Counted from the stretch's first letter, positions 37,592-52,109 are shown. The stretch: DNA of 64,000 bases from Ruegeria sp. ANG-S4 (GCF_000814005.1 NZ_JWLK01000004.1:372001-436000); one strand, 5' to 3'. A program made the numbers and translations. The notes: generated by a model from the letters alone, not told the origin.

Positions 37592-38029
37592 CTACTTGTG
37601 CTGGACTATTTCTCGGCGAAAGCCACTTTCAGGCCCAGGATGACTAAGCCCCCCGCCTTTGATGAGTGTGTTCACCGCCTTTGATATTTTTTCACCGCCA
37701 AACATCGCGGTTCCAATTGTAGCTGCAATTCCCGGGATACCAAATATCAAGCCTACTCCGGTGAATATTCCGATTAGTCCGGCCCTCCAAACACTGTCAG
37801 TAACCTCTTTGACGTGTTCTTTTGGCCAAGACTTAAAATGATCCAAATATCCCTGTAAAGCCTCACGAGTTTCAGCGACTCTGATTCTTGAATCTTCATC
37901 GGAATTCTCTTCGTTTGGCACCAACCCTTTAAGCTTTTCTATGTGGTCTTGGGCTTTGCGTAGGAACGCAATTTCGTCTTCCCAAGCCTGGCGTCTTTTG
38001 GGATCGTTAGGTATTTGGCGCTCGGTTGC
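37592..38029 (-). pseudogene. In-frame continuation of the YegP-like gene after an amber codon
   Basis: Beyond the TAG that ends the YegP-like frame at 38030, the same frame stays open for 145 codons (beginning ATERQIPNDPKRRQAWEDE). It holds charged helices (ETREALQGYLDHFKSWPKE) and a glycine-rich hydrophobic segment (IGIFTGVGLIFGIPGIAATI) that could span a membrane. The only near starts are TTG/GTG at 37924/37921 with a G-rich stretch too close to serve well. It may be the lost C-terminal half of one protein, a separate gene, or reached by amber read-through. Confidence 0.5.
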
Positions 38030-38497
38030 CTAAAGGATGTACTTTAGACAGTTTTGGGCGGAAGCTAGAAATGCGTAGGAATCTTCTGCTGCTTCGTTCA
38101 GTGCCCAGGCAACACGACGGCGATCAATACCCAGTTCACGGAGCTCGTCCTCTTTCGAATCTTCAATGGCTAGGTCTTCGACTCGCGCATCCGGGGCATT
38201 GCGCTTGACGGATTCGATACCGTTGTCCCGTCCGGACGAGCTGGTGTAGCTTTCGCTGGTGCCGATGACCTGCCCGTTGCTGGCCTTTAGGTTGAACATA
38301 TGGCCGCCGGACTTGGTTTCTTTGCGCTCATACCGGTCGTCATTCGGGGCATTCTTCTGAACGGACGCTATGCCATTTTCGGCGCTGGCCTTTTGCACGT
38401 AGCCTTCGCTTGCCAAGATGATTTCGCCATTTCCGGCTTTGAGTCTGAAACGGTATTCGCCAGCTTTGTCCTCGTAGACTTCAAATTTCCCGGTCAT
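38030..38497 (-). CDS. YegP-like protein with two DUF1508 repeats
   Basis: 155 residues starting MTGKFEVYEDKAGEYRFRLK. There are two DUF1508/YegP repeats: FEVYEDKAGEYRFRLKAGNG with ENGIASVQKNA, then YERKETKSGGHMFNLKASNG with DNGIESVKRNA. A helical C-terminus (EDELRELGIDRRRVAWALNE) follows and the frame stops at TAG (38030-38032). The same frame continues for 145 sense codons, so this may be the N-terminal part of a protein of about 300 residues interrupted by one nonsense change. The function of YegP proteins is unclear. Confidence 0.75.
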   Translation of the reverse strand: MTGKFEVYEDKAGEYRFRLKAGNGEIILASEGYVQKASAENGIASVQKNAPNDDRYERKETKSGGHMFNLKASNGQVIGTSESYTSSSGRDNGIESVKRNAPDARVEDLAIEDSKEDELRELGIDRRRVAWALNEAAEDSYAFLASAQNCLKYIL

Positions 38498-38761
38498 ACT
38501 GCTCCAACAACCAACAAAAGAAAAAGTTCCCTAAGATGCTGGCTGAAGACGAAAAGGGATGCAAGTGGCCGAGCTATAGTATGCGAACTTCTCTTACCGT
38601 CCAACTTGCTGATCGAAGCTTGCGTGCGCTGTTTGAAAAGCAAAAAAGTACTCGTAGAACGAAGGGCACAAGTGAACGTCCGGTACGGGCTCGTTCGGTA
38701 AATCGGGGTAGTCGCAGAGAATGGCCGCATCGAGCCCCTTTTTCACCGCACAAAATTAGAA

Positions 38762-39226
38762 TTAGATGTTTTCGATCAAAAGATGCTTGCTTGGAGCTCT
38801 TTTGACGAACTCGTTTTCGATCCAACGGAGAACGCGTCGTTGCCCGCCAAATGCCACCATCTCAATGGCATCCTCAAAACTAACCCATCTGTATTCGCTG
38901 TGTTCGTGATTCAGTGTGATTTTTGCGGAGTTGTCGATGAATGCGACAAATACCGGCGCTATCGTAATTGCGTCACGATCTGCCTCGTAGAACTGCTCGC
39001 AAGTATCAGCCGAATACAGAGCGTTAGGCCGTAACCCAGTCTCTTCATCAAGCTCGCGCAAGGCTGTTTGCCAAGCGGTTTCACCTTCTTCAATACTTCC
39101 CGCAACCTGACACCACTCCCCTATCAAGGTCTGTGTTCTTTTCAGGAGCAGCACCTCATGCCGCATTTCGATTTTCCGAACTGCAACGAGCGATGCAAGG
39201 AACGACCTGATAGGAATTTCTGCCAC
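38762..39226 (-). CDS. NUDIX hydrolase
   Basis: 154 residues from a GTG with AGAGGA six bases upstream. A complete Nudix box is present: GSIEEGETAWQTALRELDEE followed by TGL, fitting Gx5Ex7REUxEExGU. The N-terminal LLLKRTQTLIGEWCQVAGS and WVSFEDAIEMVAFGGQRRVL resemble dNTP- or small-nucleotide-directed members. The substrate is unknown. It is in the rplA-rplJ gap, divergent from rplJ. The 264 bases between it and the YegP-like gene show no convincing gene. Confidence 0.85.
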   Translation of the reverse strand: MAEIPIRSFLASLVAVRKIEMRHEVLLLKRTQTLIGEWCQVAGSIEEGETAWQTALRELDEETGLRPNALYSADTCEQFYEADRDAITIAPVFVAFIDNSAKITLNHEHSEYRWVSFEDAIEMVAFGGQRRVLRWIENEFVKRAPSKHLLIENI

Positions 39227-39664
39227 GACACAGTCCTCTCGCTCAACAGTTTTGGGCCCTAAATAAGTCAGAATGCTTAGACTGACAAAGTGTCACTTCG
39301 TCCGCATAGCAGACATTCGTCCGTATGTCCGCGCGATCTGGGAAACTCGCAATCAAGATACCTCGGAATGACTCTACGATTTGCCCCAATTTACCTCTTG
39401 GAAACCCCGACTATCTGTCCTAAGTAGACCTGCGGAATAAAGCGTGCGATTCGTCGTGCGCTTTATTTCGTTTCGTCCAAGACGGTGGGTGGTGCCATCC
39501 GGCCCCTTAATTCCCTGCCTGAGACGGGTAAGACCAAAGAATTTCGAGGGTCCCGCCCTCGGGCGCATTTTGGCCAAACCCCGTAACAACGGACCTGAAC
39601 GCCGAAGCGAAAGCTGCGGCAAATATGAGCCGGGATGTCCAACATCCCTAACTTGGAGAGAACT
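39227..39664 (+). promoter_or_regulatory. rplJ upstream/leader region with hairpin
   Basis: This 438-base gap has no gene. An inverted repeat with nine-base arms, AATAAAGCG (39436-39444) and CGCTTTATT (39459-39467), is followed by TTTCGTTTCG. The 200 bases after it are rich in short G/C runs that could fold (GACGGTGGGTGG, CCTGCCTGAGACGG). In many bacteria this mRNA leader binds L10-L7/L12 for autoregulation; that role here is inferred from position only. Confidence 0.4.
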
Positions 39665-40183
39665 GTGGATAGAGCCCAGAAAGAGAAAGTGGTCGAGGAA
39701 CTCGGCCAAATCTTCGAAAGCTCTGGCGTCGTAGTGGTTGCACACTATGCCGGTCTGACAGTTGCCGAGATGCAGGACCTTCGCGCACGTGCTCGTGACG
39801 CGGGCGGTTCCGTGCGTGTTGCCAAGAACAGGCTCGCCAAAATCGCCCTTGAGGGTAAGCCGTGTGAAAGCATGGCCGACCTGCTGACAGGGATGACCGT
39901 TCTGACCTATTCCGAGGACCCTGTGGCAGCAGCCAAGGTGGCCGAGGACTACGCCAAGGAGAACCAGAAGTTCGAAATCCTTGGTGGTGCAATGGGCGAG
40001 AACGCTCTGGACCGGGCTGGTGTTACAGCCGTGTCGAAAATGCCGTCGCGCGAGGAGCTTATTGCTTCGATCGTGGGCTGCATCGGCGCGCCTGCTGCGA
40101 ACATCGCCGGTGCAATTGGCGCACCTGCAAGCAACATCGCAAGCATCCTTTCCACCATCGAAGAGAAGGCGGAAGCTGCGTAA
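39665..40183 (+). CDS. rplJ: 50S ribosomal protein L10
   Basis: 172 residues starting at GTG ([20 protein letters not shown]), selected because GGAGAG lies about five bases before it and L10 proteins begin with this helix; an ATG ten codons upstream lacks a good site. [21 protein letters not shown] and [13 protein letters not shown] are conserved. L10 is the stalk base that holds L7/L12 dimers. It is followed 79 bases later by rplL. Confidence 0.97.
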   Translation: MDRAQKEKVVEELGQIFESSGVVVVAHYAGLTVAEMQDLRARARDAGGSVRVAKNRLAKIALEGKPCESMADLLTGMTVLTYSEDPVAAAKVAEDYAKENQKFEILGGAMGENALDRAGVTAVSKMPSREELIASIVGCIGAPAANIAGAIGAPASNIASILSTIEEKAEAA

Positions 40184-40262
40184 GCGGTTGGCACTGAATG
40201 ATCTGCGTAGGGTGAACACCCTGACGTTGGAACACACACTGTAAACGGAAAGAGCTGATAAA

Positions 40263-40640
40263 ATGGCTGATCTGAAGAAACTGGCAGAAGAGATCGTTGG
40301 TCTGACCCTGCTGGAAGCACAAGAACTGAAAACCATCCTCAAGGACGAGTACGGCATCGAGCCCGCAGCAGGCGGCGCCGTAATGGTCGCAGGTGCAGCT
40401 GGCGATGCCGGCGGTGCAGCCGAGGAAGAGAAGACCGAATTCGACGTCGTTCTGAAGAACGCCGGCGCTTCGAAAATCAACGTGATCAAAGAAGTTCGCG
40501 GCATCACCGGTCTTGGCCTGAAAGAAGCCAAGGAACTGGTTGAAGCTGGCGGCAAGATCAAAGAAGGCGTTGACAAGGCGGAAGCCGAAGAAGTCAAAGC
40601 CAAGCTGGAAGCAGCTGGCGCCGAGGTCGAACTGGCCTAA
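40263..40640 (+). CDS. rplL: 50S ribosomal protein L7/L12
   Basis: 125 residues: an N-terminal dimerisation helix ([20 protein letters not shown]), an Ala/Gly-rich hinge ([20 protein letters not shown]) and a C-terminal domain with [20 protein letters not shown] and [14 protein letters not shown]. It recruits translational GTPases. It shares the operon with rplJ and is followed by the rpoB leader. Confidence 0.98.
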   Translation: MADLKKLAEEIVGLTLLEAQELKTILKDEYGIEPAAGGAVMVAGAAGDAGGAAEEEKTEFDVVLKNAGASKINVIKEVRGITGLGLKEAKELVEAGGKIKEGVDKAEAEEVKAKLEAAGAEVELA

Positions 40641-40679
40641 GTCCAGTCTCCGGTGCATCGCTGATGTGCCGAAAATTTT

Positions 40680-40709
40680 GGCTGGGTCCGGAGAAATCCG
40701 GGTCCAGCC
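40680..40709 (+). promoter_or_regulatory. Stem-loop in the rplL-rpoB spacer
   Basis: GGCTGGGTCCGGA and TCCGGGTCCAGCC face each other across a four-base loop, pairing except for a short internal mismatch. There is no T-run. It is in the place where other bacteria attenuate or process the rplJL-rpoBC mRNA. The 250-base spacer has no gene. Confidence 0.4.
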
Positions 40710-40890
40710 GAACCTGTCTTAGAAAGGGCCTCGAGATGCGGGGCGTTTTCTAAGACACGGTTTTCGGATCGGGAGGCCGCCTTCGGGACGGTGGCCACGA
40801 ATTGATCCGGACGTGTCGTCTCGAATGTGCAAGATGCCGGGGCCCGACGGCGTCTTTGCCCGCTGAGAACATCGAAAGGTGACATCTGAC

Positions 40891-45027
<4,137 letters not shown>

Positions 45028-45035
45028 CGAAGGGA

Positions 45036-45094
45036 TGCCGGGCTGAAGCCCGGCCTACCATCCGATCCGGCGTAGGCCGGGCTTCAGCCCGGCA
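45036..45094. repeat. REP-like palindromic pair in the rpoB-rpoC spacer
   Basis: Two 23-base units, 45036-45058 and 45072-45094, are exact reverse complements of one another and each contains the palindromic core GCCGGGCTTCAGCCCGGC or its complement. They are 13 bases apart, giving a BIME-like arrangement inside the 106-base gap. The second unit is identical to 58108-58130. Confidence 0.85.
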
Positions 45095-45133
45095 CTGCGT
45101 GACCCCCGCACCCTCTAACTCTGAGGTAGAAAA

Positions 45134-48100
45134 ATGAACCAGGAAATCACCAACAACCCGTTCAACCCGCTGACGCCCCCAAAGGTTTTCGACGAGATCA
45201 AGGTCTCGTTGGCGTCGCCCGAGCGGATCCTGTCTTGGTCCTATGGCGAGATCAAGAAACCCGAAACCATCAACTACCGGACGTTCAAGCCCGAGCGTGA
45301 CGGCCTGTTCTGCGCGCGTATCTTTGGCCCGATCAAAGATTACGAATGTCTGTGCGGCAAATATAAGCGGATGAAGTATCGCGGCGTTGTCTGCGAGAAA
45401 TGCGGTGTGGAAGTCACCCTGCAGAAAGTCCGCCGCGAGCGTATGGGCCACATCGAACTGGCCGCACCCGTCGCACATATCTGGTTCCTGAAGTCGCTGC
45501 CGTCCCGCATCGGTCTGATGCTGGATATGACTCTGCGCGATCTGGAACGCGTTCTGTACTTTGAAAACTACGTCGTCATCGAGCCCGGTCTGACCGACCT
45601 GACCTACGGCCAGATGCTGACCGAAGAAGAGTACATGGATGCGCAGGATGCCTATGGCATGGACGCGTTCACCGCCAATATCGGTGCCGAAGCCATCCGT
45701 GAGATGCTGGCCCAGATCGATCTGGAAGCTGAAGCCGAGCAGCTGCGCGCTGATCTGGCCGAAGCAACTGGCGAACTGAAGCCCAAGAAGATCATCAAGC
45801 GTTTGAAGGTCGTTGAATCCTTCCTCGAGTCGGGCAACCGTCCCGAATGGATGGTGATGACCGTGATCCCGGTCATTCCGCCGGAACTGCGTCCGCTGGT
45901 TCCGCTGGATGGTGGCCGTTTCGCGACGTCTGATCTGAACGATCTGTATCGCCGCGTCATCAACCGGAACAACCGTCTGAAGCGTCTGATCGAGCTGCGC
46001 GCGCCTGACATCATCGTCCGCAACGAAAAGCGGATGCTGCAGGAATCCGTTGACGCTCTGTTCGACAACGGCCGTCGTGGCCGTGTGATCACTGGCGCCA
46101 ACAAGCGTCCGCTGAAATCGCTGTCGGACATGCTGAAGGGTAAGCAGGGCCGCTTCCGTCAGAACCTTCTGGGTAAGCGCGTCGACTTCTCGGGCCGTTC
46201 GGTCATTGTGACCGGCCCCGAGTTGAAGCTGCACCAGTGTGGCCTGCCCAAGAAGATGGCGCTGGAGCTGTTCAAGCCGTTCATCTATTCGCGCCTTGAA
46301 GCCAAGGGTCTGTCTTCGACCGTGAAACAGGCGAAGAAACTGGTCGAGAAAGAGCGTCCCGAAGTGTGGGATATCCTCGACGAGGTGATCCGCGAACACC
46401 CTGTCATGCTGAACCGTGCGCCGACGCTGCACCGTCTGGGCATTCAGGCGTTCGAGCCGGTCTTGATCGAAGGTAAAGCCATCCAGCTGCACCCGCTGGT
46501 CTGTTCGGCCTTCAACGCCGACTTCGACGGGGACCAGATGGCCGTTCACGTCCCGCTGAGCCTTGAGGCCCAGCTGGAAGCGCGTGTTCTGATGATGTCA
46601 ACAAACAACGTTCTGTCGCCTGCAAACGGCGCGCCGATCATTGTTCCGTCGCAGGACATGATCCTGGGTCTCTACTATGTGACCCTGGAACGTGAAGGCA
46701 TGCCCGGCGAAGGCAAAATCTTTGGATCGATCGAAGAAGTTCAGCACGCGCTGGACGCGGGTGAGGTGCATCTGCACTCGAAAATCACCGCGCGGATTAC
46801 GCAGATCGACGACGAAGGCAACGAGGTTCAGAAGCGTTACGAAACCACTCCGGGCCGTCTGCGCCTTGGAGCGCTGCTGCCGCTGAACAACAAAGCGCCG
46901 TTCGAACTGGTCAACCGCCTGCTGCGGAAGAAAGAAGTGCAGCAGGTGATCGATACTGTCTACCGCTATTGTGGTCAGAAAGAGTCGGTCATCTTCTGTG
47001 ACCAGATCATGTCGATGGGTTTCAAAGAGGCGTTCAAGGCGGGCATCTCGTTCGGCAAGGACGACATGGTCATTCCGGGCGACAAGTGGGGCATCGTCGA
47101 TGACACCCGCAATCAGGTGAAAGACTTTGAACAGCAGTACATGGACGGTCTGATCACTCAGGGCGAAAAGTACAACAAGGTTGTCGATGCCTGGTCGAAG
47201 TGTAACGACCGCGTTACCGAGGCGATGATGAGCACCATCTCGGATGTCGCCAAAGCCGACGACGGGTCGGATCAGGAACCGAACTCGGTCTACATGATGG
47301 CCCACTCGGGTGCGCGTGGCTCGGTCACTCAGATGAAACAGCTGGGCGGTATGCGCGGCCTGATGGCCAAGCCGAACGGTGACATCATCGAAACGCCGAT
47401 CATCTCGAACTTCAAGGAAGGTCTGACCGTTCTCGAGTACTTCAACTCGACCCACGGTGCCCGTAAGGGTCTGTCTGATACCGCTCTGAAGACGGCGAAC
47501 TCGGGTTACCTGACCCGCCGTCTGGTGGACGTGGCGCAAGACTGTATCGTGCGCGAGATCGACTGTGGCACCGATCGCGGCATCACCGCCGAAGCAGCGG
47601 TCAACGACGGTGAAGTTGTCGCGTCGCTGGCTGAACGTGTGCTGGGCCGTGTCGCCGCCAGCGACATCCTGCGTCCGGGTTCGGACGAGGTGATCGTGGC
47701 AACCGGTCAGCTGATCGACGAGCGTATGGCCGACACCATTGACGAGGCTGGCGTTCAGTCTGCCCGCATCCGCTCGCCTCTGACTTGCGAGTCCGAGGAA
47801 GGCGTCTGCGCAATGTGCTACGGTCGTGACCTTGCACGCGGCACCATGGTGAACACGGGTGAGGCTGTCGGCATCATCGCCGCCCAGTCCATCGGTGAAC
47901 CCGGTACGCAGCTGACGATGCGGACCTTCCACATCGGCGGCGTTGCCCAAGGTGGTCAGCAGTCGTTCCAGGAAGCCAACCAGGACGGTGTCATCGCGTT
48001 CGAGAACCCGCAGATCCTGGTCAATGCCGCAGGCGAGAGCCTGGTCATGGGCCGGAACATGAAGCTGGTGATCAACGACGAGCACGGCGAAGAACGTGCC

Positions 48101-49375
48101 AGCTTCAAGCTGGGCTACGGCTCCAAGCTGTTCGTCAAGGACGGCACCAAGGTGGCGCGTGGCGACAAGCTGTTCGAATGGGATCCCTACACCCTGCCGA
48201 TCATCGCCGAAAAAGCCGGTACTGCAAAATACGTTGATCTGGTTTCGGGCCTCGCCGTCCGTGACGAGACCGACGACGCAACCGGCATGACCCAGAAGAT
48301 CGTGATCGACTGGCGCGCGGCCCCAAAAGGCAGCGACCTCAAGCCCGAGATCATTCTGGTCGGTGAAGATGGCGAACCGGTCCGCAACGATGCGGGCAAC
48401 CCGGTTCACTATCCGATGTCGGTGGATGCGATCCTCTCGGTCGAAGACGGTCAGACGGTCGAAGCCGGTGACGTTGTCGCGCGTATTCCGCGCGAAGGTG
48501 CCAAGACCAAGGACATCACCGGTGGTCTGCCGCGTGTGGCCGAACTGTTCGAAGCGCGCCGTCCGAAAGATCACGCGATCATCGCAGAGGCCGATGGTTA
48601 CGTGCGCTTTGGCCGCGACTACAAGAACAAGCGCCGCATCAGCATCGAACCGGCTGACGAGTCGATGGAAACGATCGAGTACATGGTGCCCAAGGGCAAG
48701 CATATCCCGGTGCAGGAAGGCGACTTCGTGCAGAAGGGGGACTATATCATGGACGGTAACCCGGCCCCGCATGACATCCTGTCCATCATGGGTGTCGAAG
48801 CGCTGGCGGATTACATGATCGACGAGGTGCAGGATGTCTATCGCCTGCAGGGCGTGAAGATCAACGACAAGCACATCGAGGTCATCGTGCGCCAGATGCT
48901 GCAGAAGTGGGAGATCCTGGATTCAGGCGACACCACCCTGCTGAAAGGCGAGCATGTCGACAAGCAGGAGTTCGACGCGGCCAACGAGAAGACCATCGAT
49001 CGCGGCGGTCGCCCAGCTCAGGGCGAGCCGATCCTCCTGGGGATCACCAAGGCCTCGCTGCAGACGCGTTCGTTCATCTCGGCGGCCTCGTTCCAGGAAA
49101 CCACTCGCGTTCTGACCGAGGCCTCGGTTCAGGGCAAGAAGGACAAGCTGGTTGGCCTGAAAGAGAACGTCATCGTCGGTCGCCTGATCCCCGCCGGTAC
49201 CGGTGGGGCCACTCAGGCAGTCCGCCAGGTCGCGCAATCGCGCGACAACGTGGTGATCGAAGCCCGCCGGGAAGAGGCCGAAGCCGCCGCTGCCCTGGCA
49301 GCGCCGATGATGGACGACGATATGGTCGGTGACGAGCTGGACGTTCTGGTCGAAACCCCGGAAAGCCGCGAGTAA
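45134..49375 (+). CDS. rpoC: DNA-directed RNA polymerase subunit beta'
   Basis: 1413 residues from [20 protein letters not shown]. Visible features are the N-terminal zinc site ([20 protein letters not shown]), the catalytic [12 protein letters not shown] with its three Asp residues, [10 protein letters not shown], the trigger-loop region [20 protein letters not shown], and the second zinc site region ([13 protein letters not shown]). It ends with a clear terminator. Confidence 0.99.
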   Translation: MNQEITNNPFNPLTPPKVFDEIKVSLASPERILSWSYGEIKKPETINYRTFKPERDGLFCARIFGPIKDYECLCGKYKRMKYRGVVCEKCGVEVTLQKVRRERMGHIELAAPVAHIWFLKSLPSRIGLMLDMTLRDLERVLYFENYVVIEPGLTDLTYGQMLTEEEYMDAQDAYGMDAFTANIGAEAIREMLAQIDLEAEAEQLRADLAEATGELKPKKIIKRLKVVESFLESGNRPEWMVMTVIPVIPPELRPLVPLDGGRFATSDLNDLYRRVINRNNRLKRLIELRAPDIIVRNEKRMLQESVDALFDNGRRGRVITGANKRPLKSLSDMLKGKQGRFRQNLLGKRVDFSGRSVIVTGPELKLHQCGLPKKMALELFKPFIYSRLEAKGLSSTVKQAKKLVEKERPEVWDILDEVIREHPVMLNRAPTLHRLGIQAFEPVLIEGKAIQLHPLVCSAFNADFDGDQMAVHVPLSLEAQLEARVLMMSTNNVLSPANGAPIIVPSQDMILGLYYVTLEREGMPGEGKIFGSIEEVQHALDAGEVHLHSKITARITQIDDEGNEVQKRYETTPGRLRLGALLPLNNKAPFELVNRLLRKKEVQQVIDTVYRYCGQKESVIFCDQIMSMGFKEAFKAGISFGKDDMVIPGDKWGIVDDTRNQVKDFEQQYMDGLITQGEKYNKVVDAWSKCNDRVTEAMMSTISDVAKADDGSDQEPNSVYMMAHSGARGSVTQMKQLGGMRGLMAKPNGDIIETPIISNFKEGLTVLEYFNSTHGARKGLSDTALKTANSGYLTRRLVDVAQDCIVREIDCGTDRGITAEAAVNDGEVVASLAERVLGRVAASDILRPGSDEVIVATGQLIDERMADTIDEAGVQSARIRSPLTCESEEGVCAMCYGRDLARGTMVNTGEAVGIIAAQSIGEPGTQLTMRTFHIGGVAQGGQQSFQEANQDGVIAFENPQILVNAAGESLVMGRNMKLVINDEHGEERASFKLGYGSKLFVKDGTKVARGDKLFEWDPYTLPIIAEKAGTAKYVDLVSGLAVRDETDDATGMTQKIVIDWRAAPKGSDLKPEIILVGEDGEPVRNDAGNPVHYPMSVDAILSVEDGQTVEAGDVVARIPREGAKTKDITGGLPRVAELFEARRPKDHAIIAEADGYVRFGRDYKNKRRISIEPADESMETIEYMVPKGKHIPVQEGDFVQKGDYIMDGNPAPHDILSIMGVEALADYMIDEVQDVYRLQGVKINDKHIEVIVRQMLQKWEILDSGDTTLLKGEHVDKQEFDAANEKTIDRGGRPAQGEPILLGITKASLQTRSFISAASFQETTRVLTEASVQGKKDKLVGLKENVIVGRLIPAGTGGATQAVRQVAQSRDNVVIEARREEAEAAAALAAPMMDDDMVGDELDVLVETPESRE

Positions 49376-49396
49376 TCATCGCCTCATAAACAAATC

Positions 49397-49427
49397 AAGG
49401 CCCCGCAGTTTTGCGGGGCCTTTTTTG
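49397..49427 (+). terminator. Rho-independent terminator after rpoC
   Basis: AAGGCCCCGCA and TGCGGGGCCTT form an eleven-base-pair stem with a four-base loop that runs into TTTTTT, 21 bases after the rpoC stop. Confidence 0.96.
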
Positions 49428-49436
49428 TTGTGGAGA

Positions 49437-50693
49437 TTGTCTGGTGCGACGGCGAGTGATGTATTCGTTCAATCGGCTTATAAAACCGAGGTATGCGGCG
49501 AAGCGCTTGCCGTGCTTGACAAGGTAATTTCGGGTTATGACAACGCTGATCAGAAACCAGTTCTTTTGAGAAAAAGGGCATGGGTGAAATACGTGCTGGA
49601 TGATCTTGAAGGATCACTGTCCGACACCACCGAGGCGGTGAAACTTGATCCAAATTTTGCCTGGGCCTGGTATTGGCGCGGGCGCTTGAACATGCTTGCC
49701 GGGGATGTGGAAGCAGCTATTTCCGACTATCACATGTCTTTGGTTGCAGACCCACTGTACTGCCGGACACATCGCATATTGGGCGATATTACTCACGTAA
49801 CGTATAAAATTGGAAAAAATGGTCAGTCCGCGTTGGATGAAATAATTGAGACCAGACAATGTACCGCGCAACACGACCAGTACCTCGCCTTTGTCAATCA
49901 TTTGGCGAACTTCAGGGATGGACCATATCGCGGGGCGCAAGATGTTCTGGACCAGTTGATAAGTTCAACAGATCGACCTGAACATCTGATATTGCGACGC
50001 GCTTGGATAAGTGCCCAGATGGGTCAACATGAAGACGCGATTGACGACCTGGACTCACTGACAGCGGATCGGGAACTTTATGAACGGGTCGGAAAACAAC
50101 TCAGAGCGCAGATACGAGAGTTAAGGGCGGCGGGGAACTCCTGCGCTGCGGATGAGTTTAGTACCCGCAATGCTCAATTCTCTTCGGTCTATCGCGATGC
50201 CTTACGACTAAAAATCCAATTGCAAATGGACCTAGAGAAGTGGACACACGCATTGGCTTCTCTGGACGAGCTTATTACAGTTAAACCTTACACGCACGTG
50301 CCTTGGACCCGTCGGGGTGAGGTTCTCGACCGGCTCGGTCGCGAGGACGAGGCCTTGGCTAGCTATCTGGAAGCTATCCGCATAGCCAGACCTGAGAATT
50401 GGAATGCCGCAAGAGGCTACTCGCCAGAGCTTTTACAGGCCCTATTTCGTGTAGCATCCATTTACGAAGTGCAGGACCGATCTGCTGAGGCGCTCGTCGT
50501 TTGGGACAAATCTCTCTCCGTAGCCCACAAAAGTGTGATCGGCTACGCACAGGAAATGATGGGAATCGGGGGTCACTACAAAGGTGATCAAACCAAAATC
50601 TATGATGAAGAAACCAAAACCGCCGTTCGGTCTTGCCTTGCTGATGCCGAGTGCAACTGGGCGCGTCTCTATCCCCAAATGCCCTGGAAATGA
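49437..50693 (+). CDS. TPR-repeat protein, possibly 5'-truncated
   Basis: About 418 residues of tetratricopeptide-like helices. The clearest repeats are WVKYVLDDLEGSLSDTTEAV with AWAWYWRGRLNMLAGDVEAA, then AWISAQMGQHEDAIDDLDSL, and PWTRRGEVLDRLGREDEALA. No ATG lies before the repeats; the open frame extends back through the rpoC terminator into rpoC, so the start is unclear (TTG 49437 is nominal, with no proper ribosome site). The first residues (GATASDVFVQSAYKT) look like the mature end of a lost signal peptide. It may be a 5'-deleted remnant. GC is lower than in rpoC. Function unknown. Confidence 0.5.
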   Translation: MSGATASDVFVQSAYKTEVCGEALAVLDKVISGYDNADQKPVLLRKRAWVKYVLDDLEGSLSDTTEAVKLDPNFAWAWYWRGRLNMLAGDVEAAISDYHMSLVADPLYCRTHRILGDITHVTYKIGKNGQSALDEIIETRQCTAQHDQYLAFVNHLANFRDGPYRGAQDVLDQLISSTDRPEHLILRRAWISAQMGQHEDAIDDLDSLTADRELYERVGKQLRAQIRELRAAGNSCAADEFSTRNAQFSSVYRDALRLKIQLQMDLEKWTHALASLDELITVKPYTHVPWTRRGEVLDRLGREDEALASYLEAIRIARPENWNAARGYSPELLQALFRVASIYEVQDRSAEALVVWDKSLSVAHKSVIGYAQEMMGIGGHYKGDQTKIYDEETKTAVRSCLADAECNWARLYPQMPWK

Positions 50694-51077
50694 GATCAAT
50701 ATAATTTCGAACGACGAGAAAGCATTAAGATGTCCCGCCGCAGTCGGAGTCGTAACTTTGGTGTAAAGCACTTCGTATTCTTCGGAATGCCAGAATCGGT
50801 TTAGAGAAACTGGACGGCGGCAATGTCCGCGTTGAGGTCCTTGATCGCAAATCACAAGAAACTTCTCCGGCTCGCGTTTTCGCGGCGGAATCTAGACTGG
50901 GAAAATACTGCTTACCTGACCGCGAAAGCTCATTCTTGTACGTGAGCCTGAATGCAGGATCACCAAGTACCGTTTTTTGGTGCGAAGTTTTAGATCAATG
51001 TTCCGCGCGATCGTTTCATCCTCTGTCACGACCGAAACCTGAGAGCAGCCCGTCTATCACCGCTAACGCAAGGGCGG
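50694..51077 (+). other. Gap with a start-less open frame, possible decayed gene
   Basis: No intact gene is supported in this 384-base stretch. A short frame from ATG 50730 (MSRRSRSRNFGVKHFVFFGM) stops at a TAG in 50803-50805, and a different frame is open from about 50760 to 51175 with coding-like sequence (ARIGLEKLDGGNVRVEVLDR; KYCLPDRESSFLYVSLNAGS). A frameshifted relic would explain both, but this is weak. Confidence 0.3.
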
Positions 51078-51494
51078 TTAAACGAATGTACCTTTGTAAT
51101 CATTCAAAGAAATGCTGGTACACAAGTCTCCCCACTTGCAGCCGATACAGGCGGGTCGAAGCTGATTTTGTGTGAAAGTTGTCCGAAGCCGAAGCAACGA
51201 ACCTTTATCCAATTTGATCTTTGCGCCGGCATGCGTCTGAACCTGCAGAACCCTGTTGACATCCTTCGCAGCTTGCAGGTCTCGATTGTGAACGTGTTCG
51301 TCTCGACAGTGGGCGTTATCTTCGGCGAGGAGAGGGGCACAGATATCATCTGGCCCCTCTACAATTACGATACTCTCTCCCGCAGATATTCGCCCCGCAA
51401 TCGCCGTCATGTTGTTGGTGAATGCGGGGCTGTACCCCTTGCCTACATAAGTAAGAATGCAAAGCAGATGGTGGGCACGCAGGCGGACTGTCAT
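51078..51494 (-). CDS. DUF1284 family protein
   Basis: 138 residues from MTVRLRAHHLLCILTYVGKG, the diagnostic DUF1284 opening, followed by GYSPAFTNNMTAIAGRISAG and VEGPDDICAPL. Clustered Cys residues (HCRDEHVHNRD; RPACIGCKWGDLC) suggest metal or Fe-S binding. The ATG overlaps the bioY stop (ATGA), so the two are co-translated and probably both under BioR control. A link to biotin uptake is inferred only from this linkage. Confidence 0.85.
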   Translation of the reverse strand: MTVRLRAHHLLCILTYVGKGYSPAFTNNMTAIAGRISAGESIVIVEGPDDICAPLLAEDNAHCRDEHVHNRDLQAAKDVNRVLQVQTHAGAKIKLDKGSLLRLRTTFTQNQLRPACIGCKWGDLCTSISLNDYKGTFV

Positions 51495-52081
51495 ACCGGG
51501 GTACGTTTGATGCCACGTGTCAGCAGATTGAGCGTCATCGCCCCGAGGCCGGATTTCAGGATGCCACCAAACACAAAGGGAACGACGCCAACCATAATCG
51601 CTTGTTCCACCCCGATCAGCACAGCAAGCCAAGCTGCGCCAAGGATCAGGCAGATCGCATTGCCAATAAGCATAGCGCTAAACGATAGCCAAACGCGCGA
51701 CCCGTCCCAGCCACGCTCTGTCAGCCAACCGACGACCATGCCGGCGACCGGGAACGCAAAGAGATAACCGCCGGTCGCGCCTAGAAAGTGGTGAGCTCCT
51801 GCAGCTCCTCCGGCCAGAACAGGCAGCCCAAGGGCACCCTCCATCAACCACGTTGCGATTGTGATACCGCCTAAACGCCATCCGTAGAGAGCACCCACGA
51901 GCGTAACCGCAAATGTCTGCATCGTGATCGGAACAGGTATCATTGGAACTTCGATGTATGACGACAGGGTGAGGAAAAGAGTGCCTATGAAAACGGCGGC
52001 AATTTTCCATGGTAGGGTTAAGCCCTGCACATCGAATGCTTTGAAAACATTGCCAGCGAGTGCGGTTTTGGATGGGGTCAT
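51491..52081 (-). CDS. bioY: Biotin transporter substrate-binding subunit BioY
   Basis: 196 residues with about six membrane helices. IEVPMIPVPITMQTFAVTLVG is the family signature, and LPVLAGGAAGAHHFLGATGG resembles the ligand-binding G-rich loops. BioY is the S component of an ECF transporter and can act alone in some species; no bioMN genes are in the window. Two BioR-like boxes lie directly upstream and the bioR gene follows upstream on the same strand, consistent with repression when biotin is sufficient. Confidence 0.95.
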   Translation of the reverse strand: MTPSKTALAGNVFKAFDVQGLTLPWKIAAVFIGTLFLTLSSYIEVPMIPVPITMQTFAVTLVGALYGWRLGGITIATWLMEGALGLPVLAGGAAGAHHFLGATGGYLFAFPVAGMVVGWLTERGWDGSRVWLSFSAMLIGNAICLILGAAWLAVLIGVEQAIMVGVVPFVFGGILKSGLGAMTLNLLTRGIKRTPV

Positions 52082-52099
52082 TTCGACATACCTTACATT

Positions 52100-52109
52100 T
52101 TATCTATTA
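52100..52109. promoter_or_regulatory. BioR-like box 1
   Basis: TTATCTATTA differs by one base from the alphaproteobacterial BioR palindrome TTATCTATAA. It lies 19 bases before the bioY start and 41 bases centre-to-centre from box 2. Confidence 0.7.

Noticed and set aside
38498..38761. Small overlapping frames on both strands between the YegP-like and NUDIX genes
   Set aside because: They overlap flanking genes, have basic low-information translations and lack ribosome sites.
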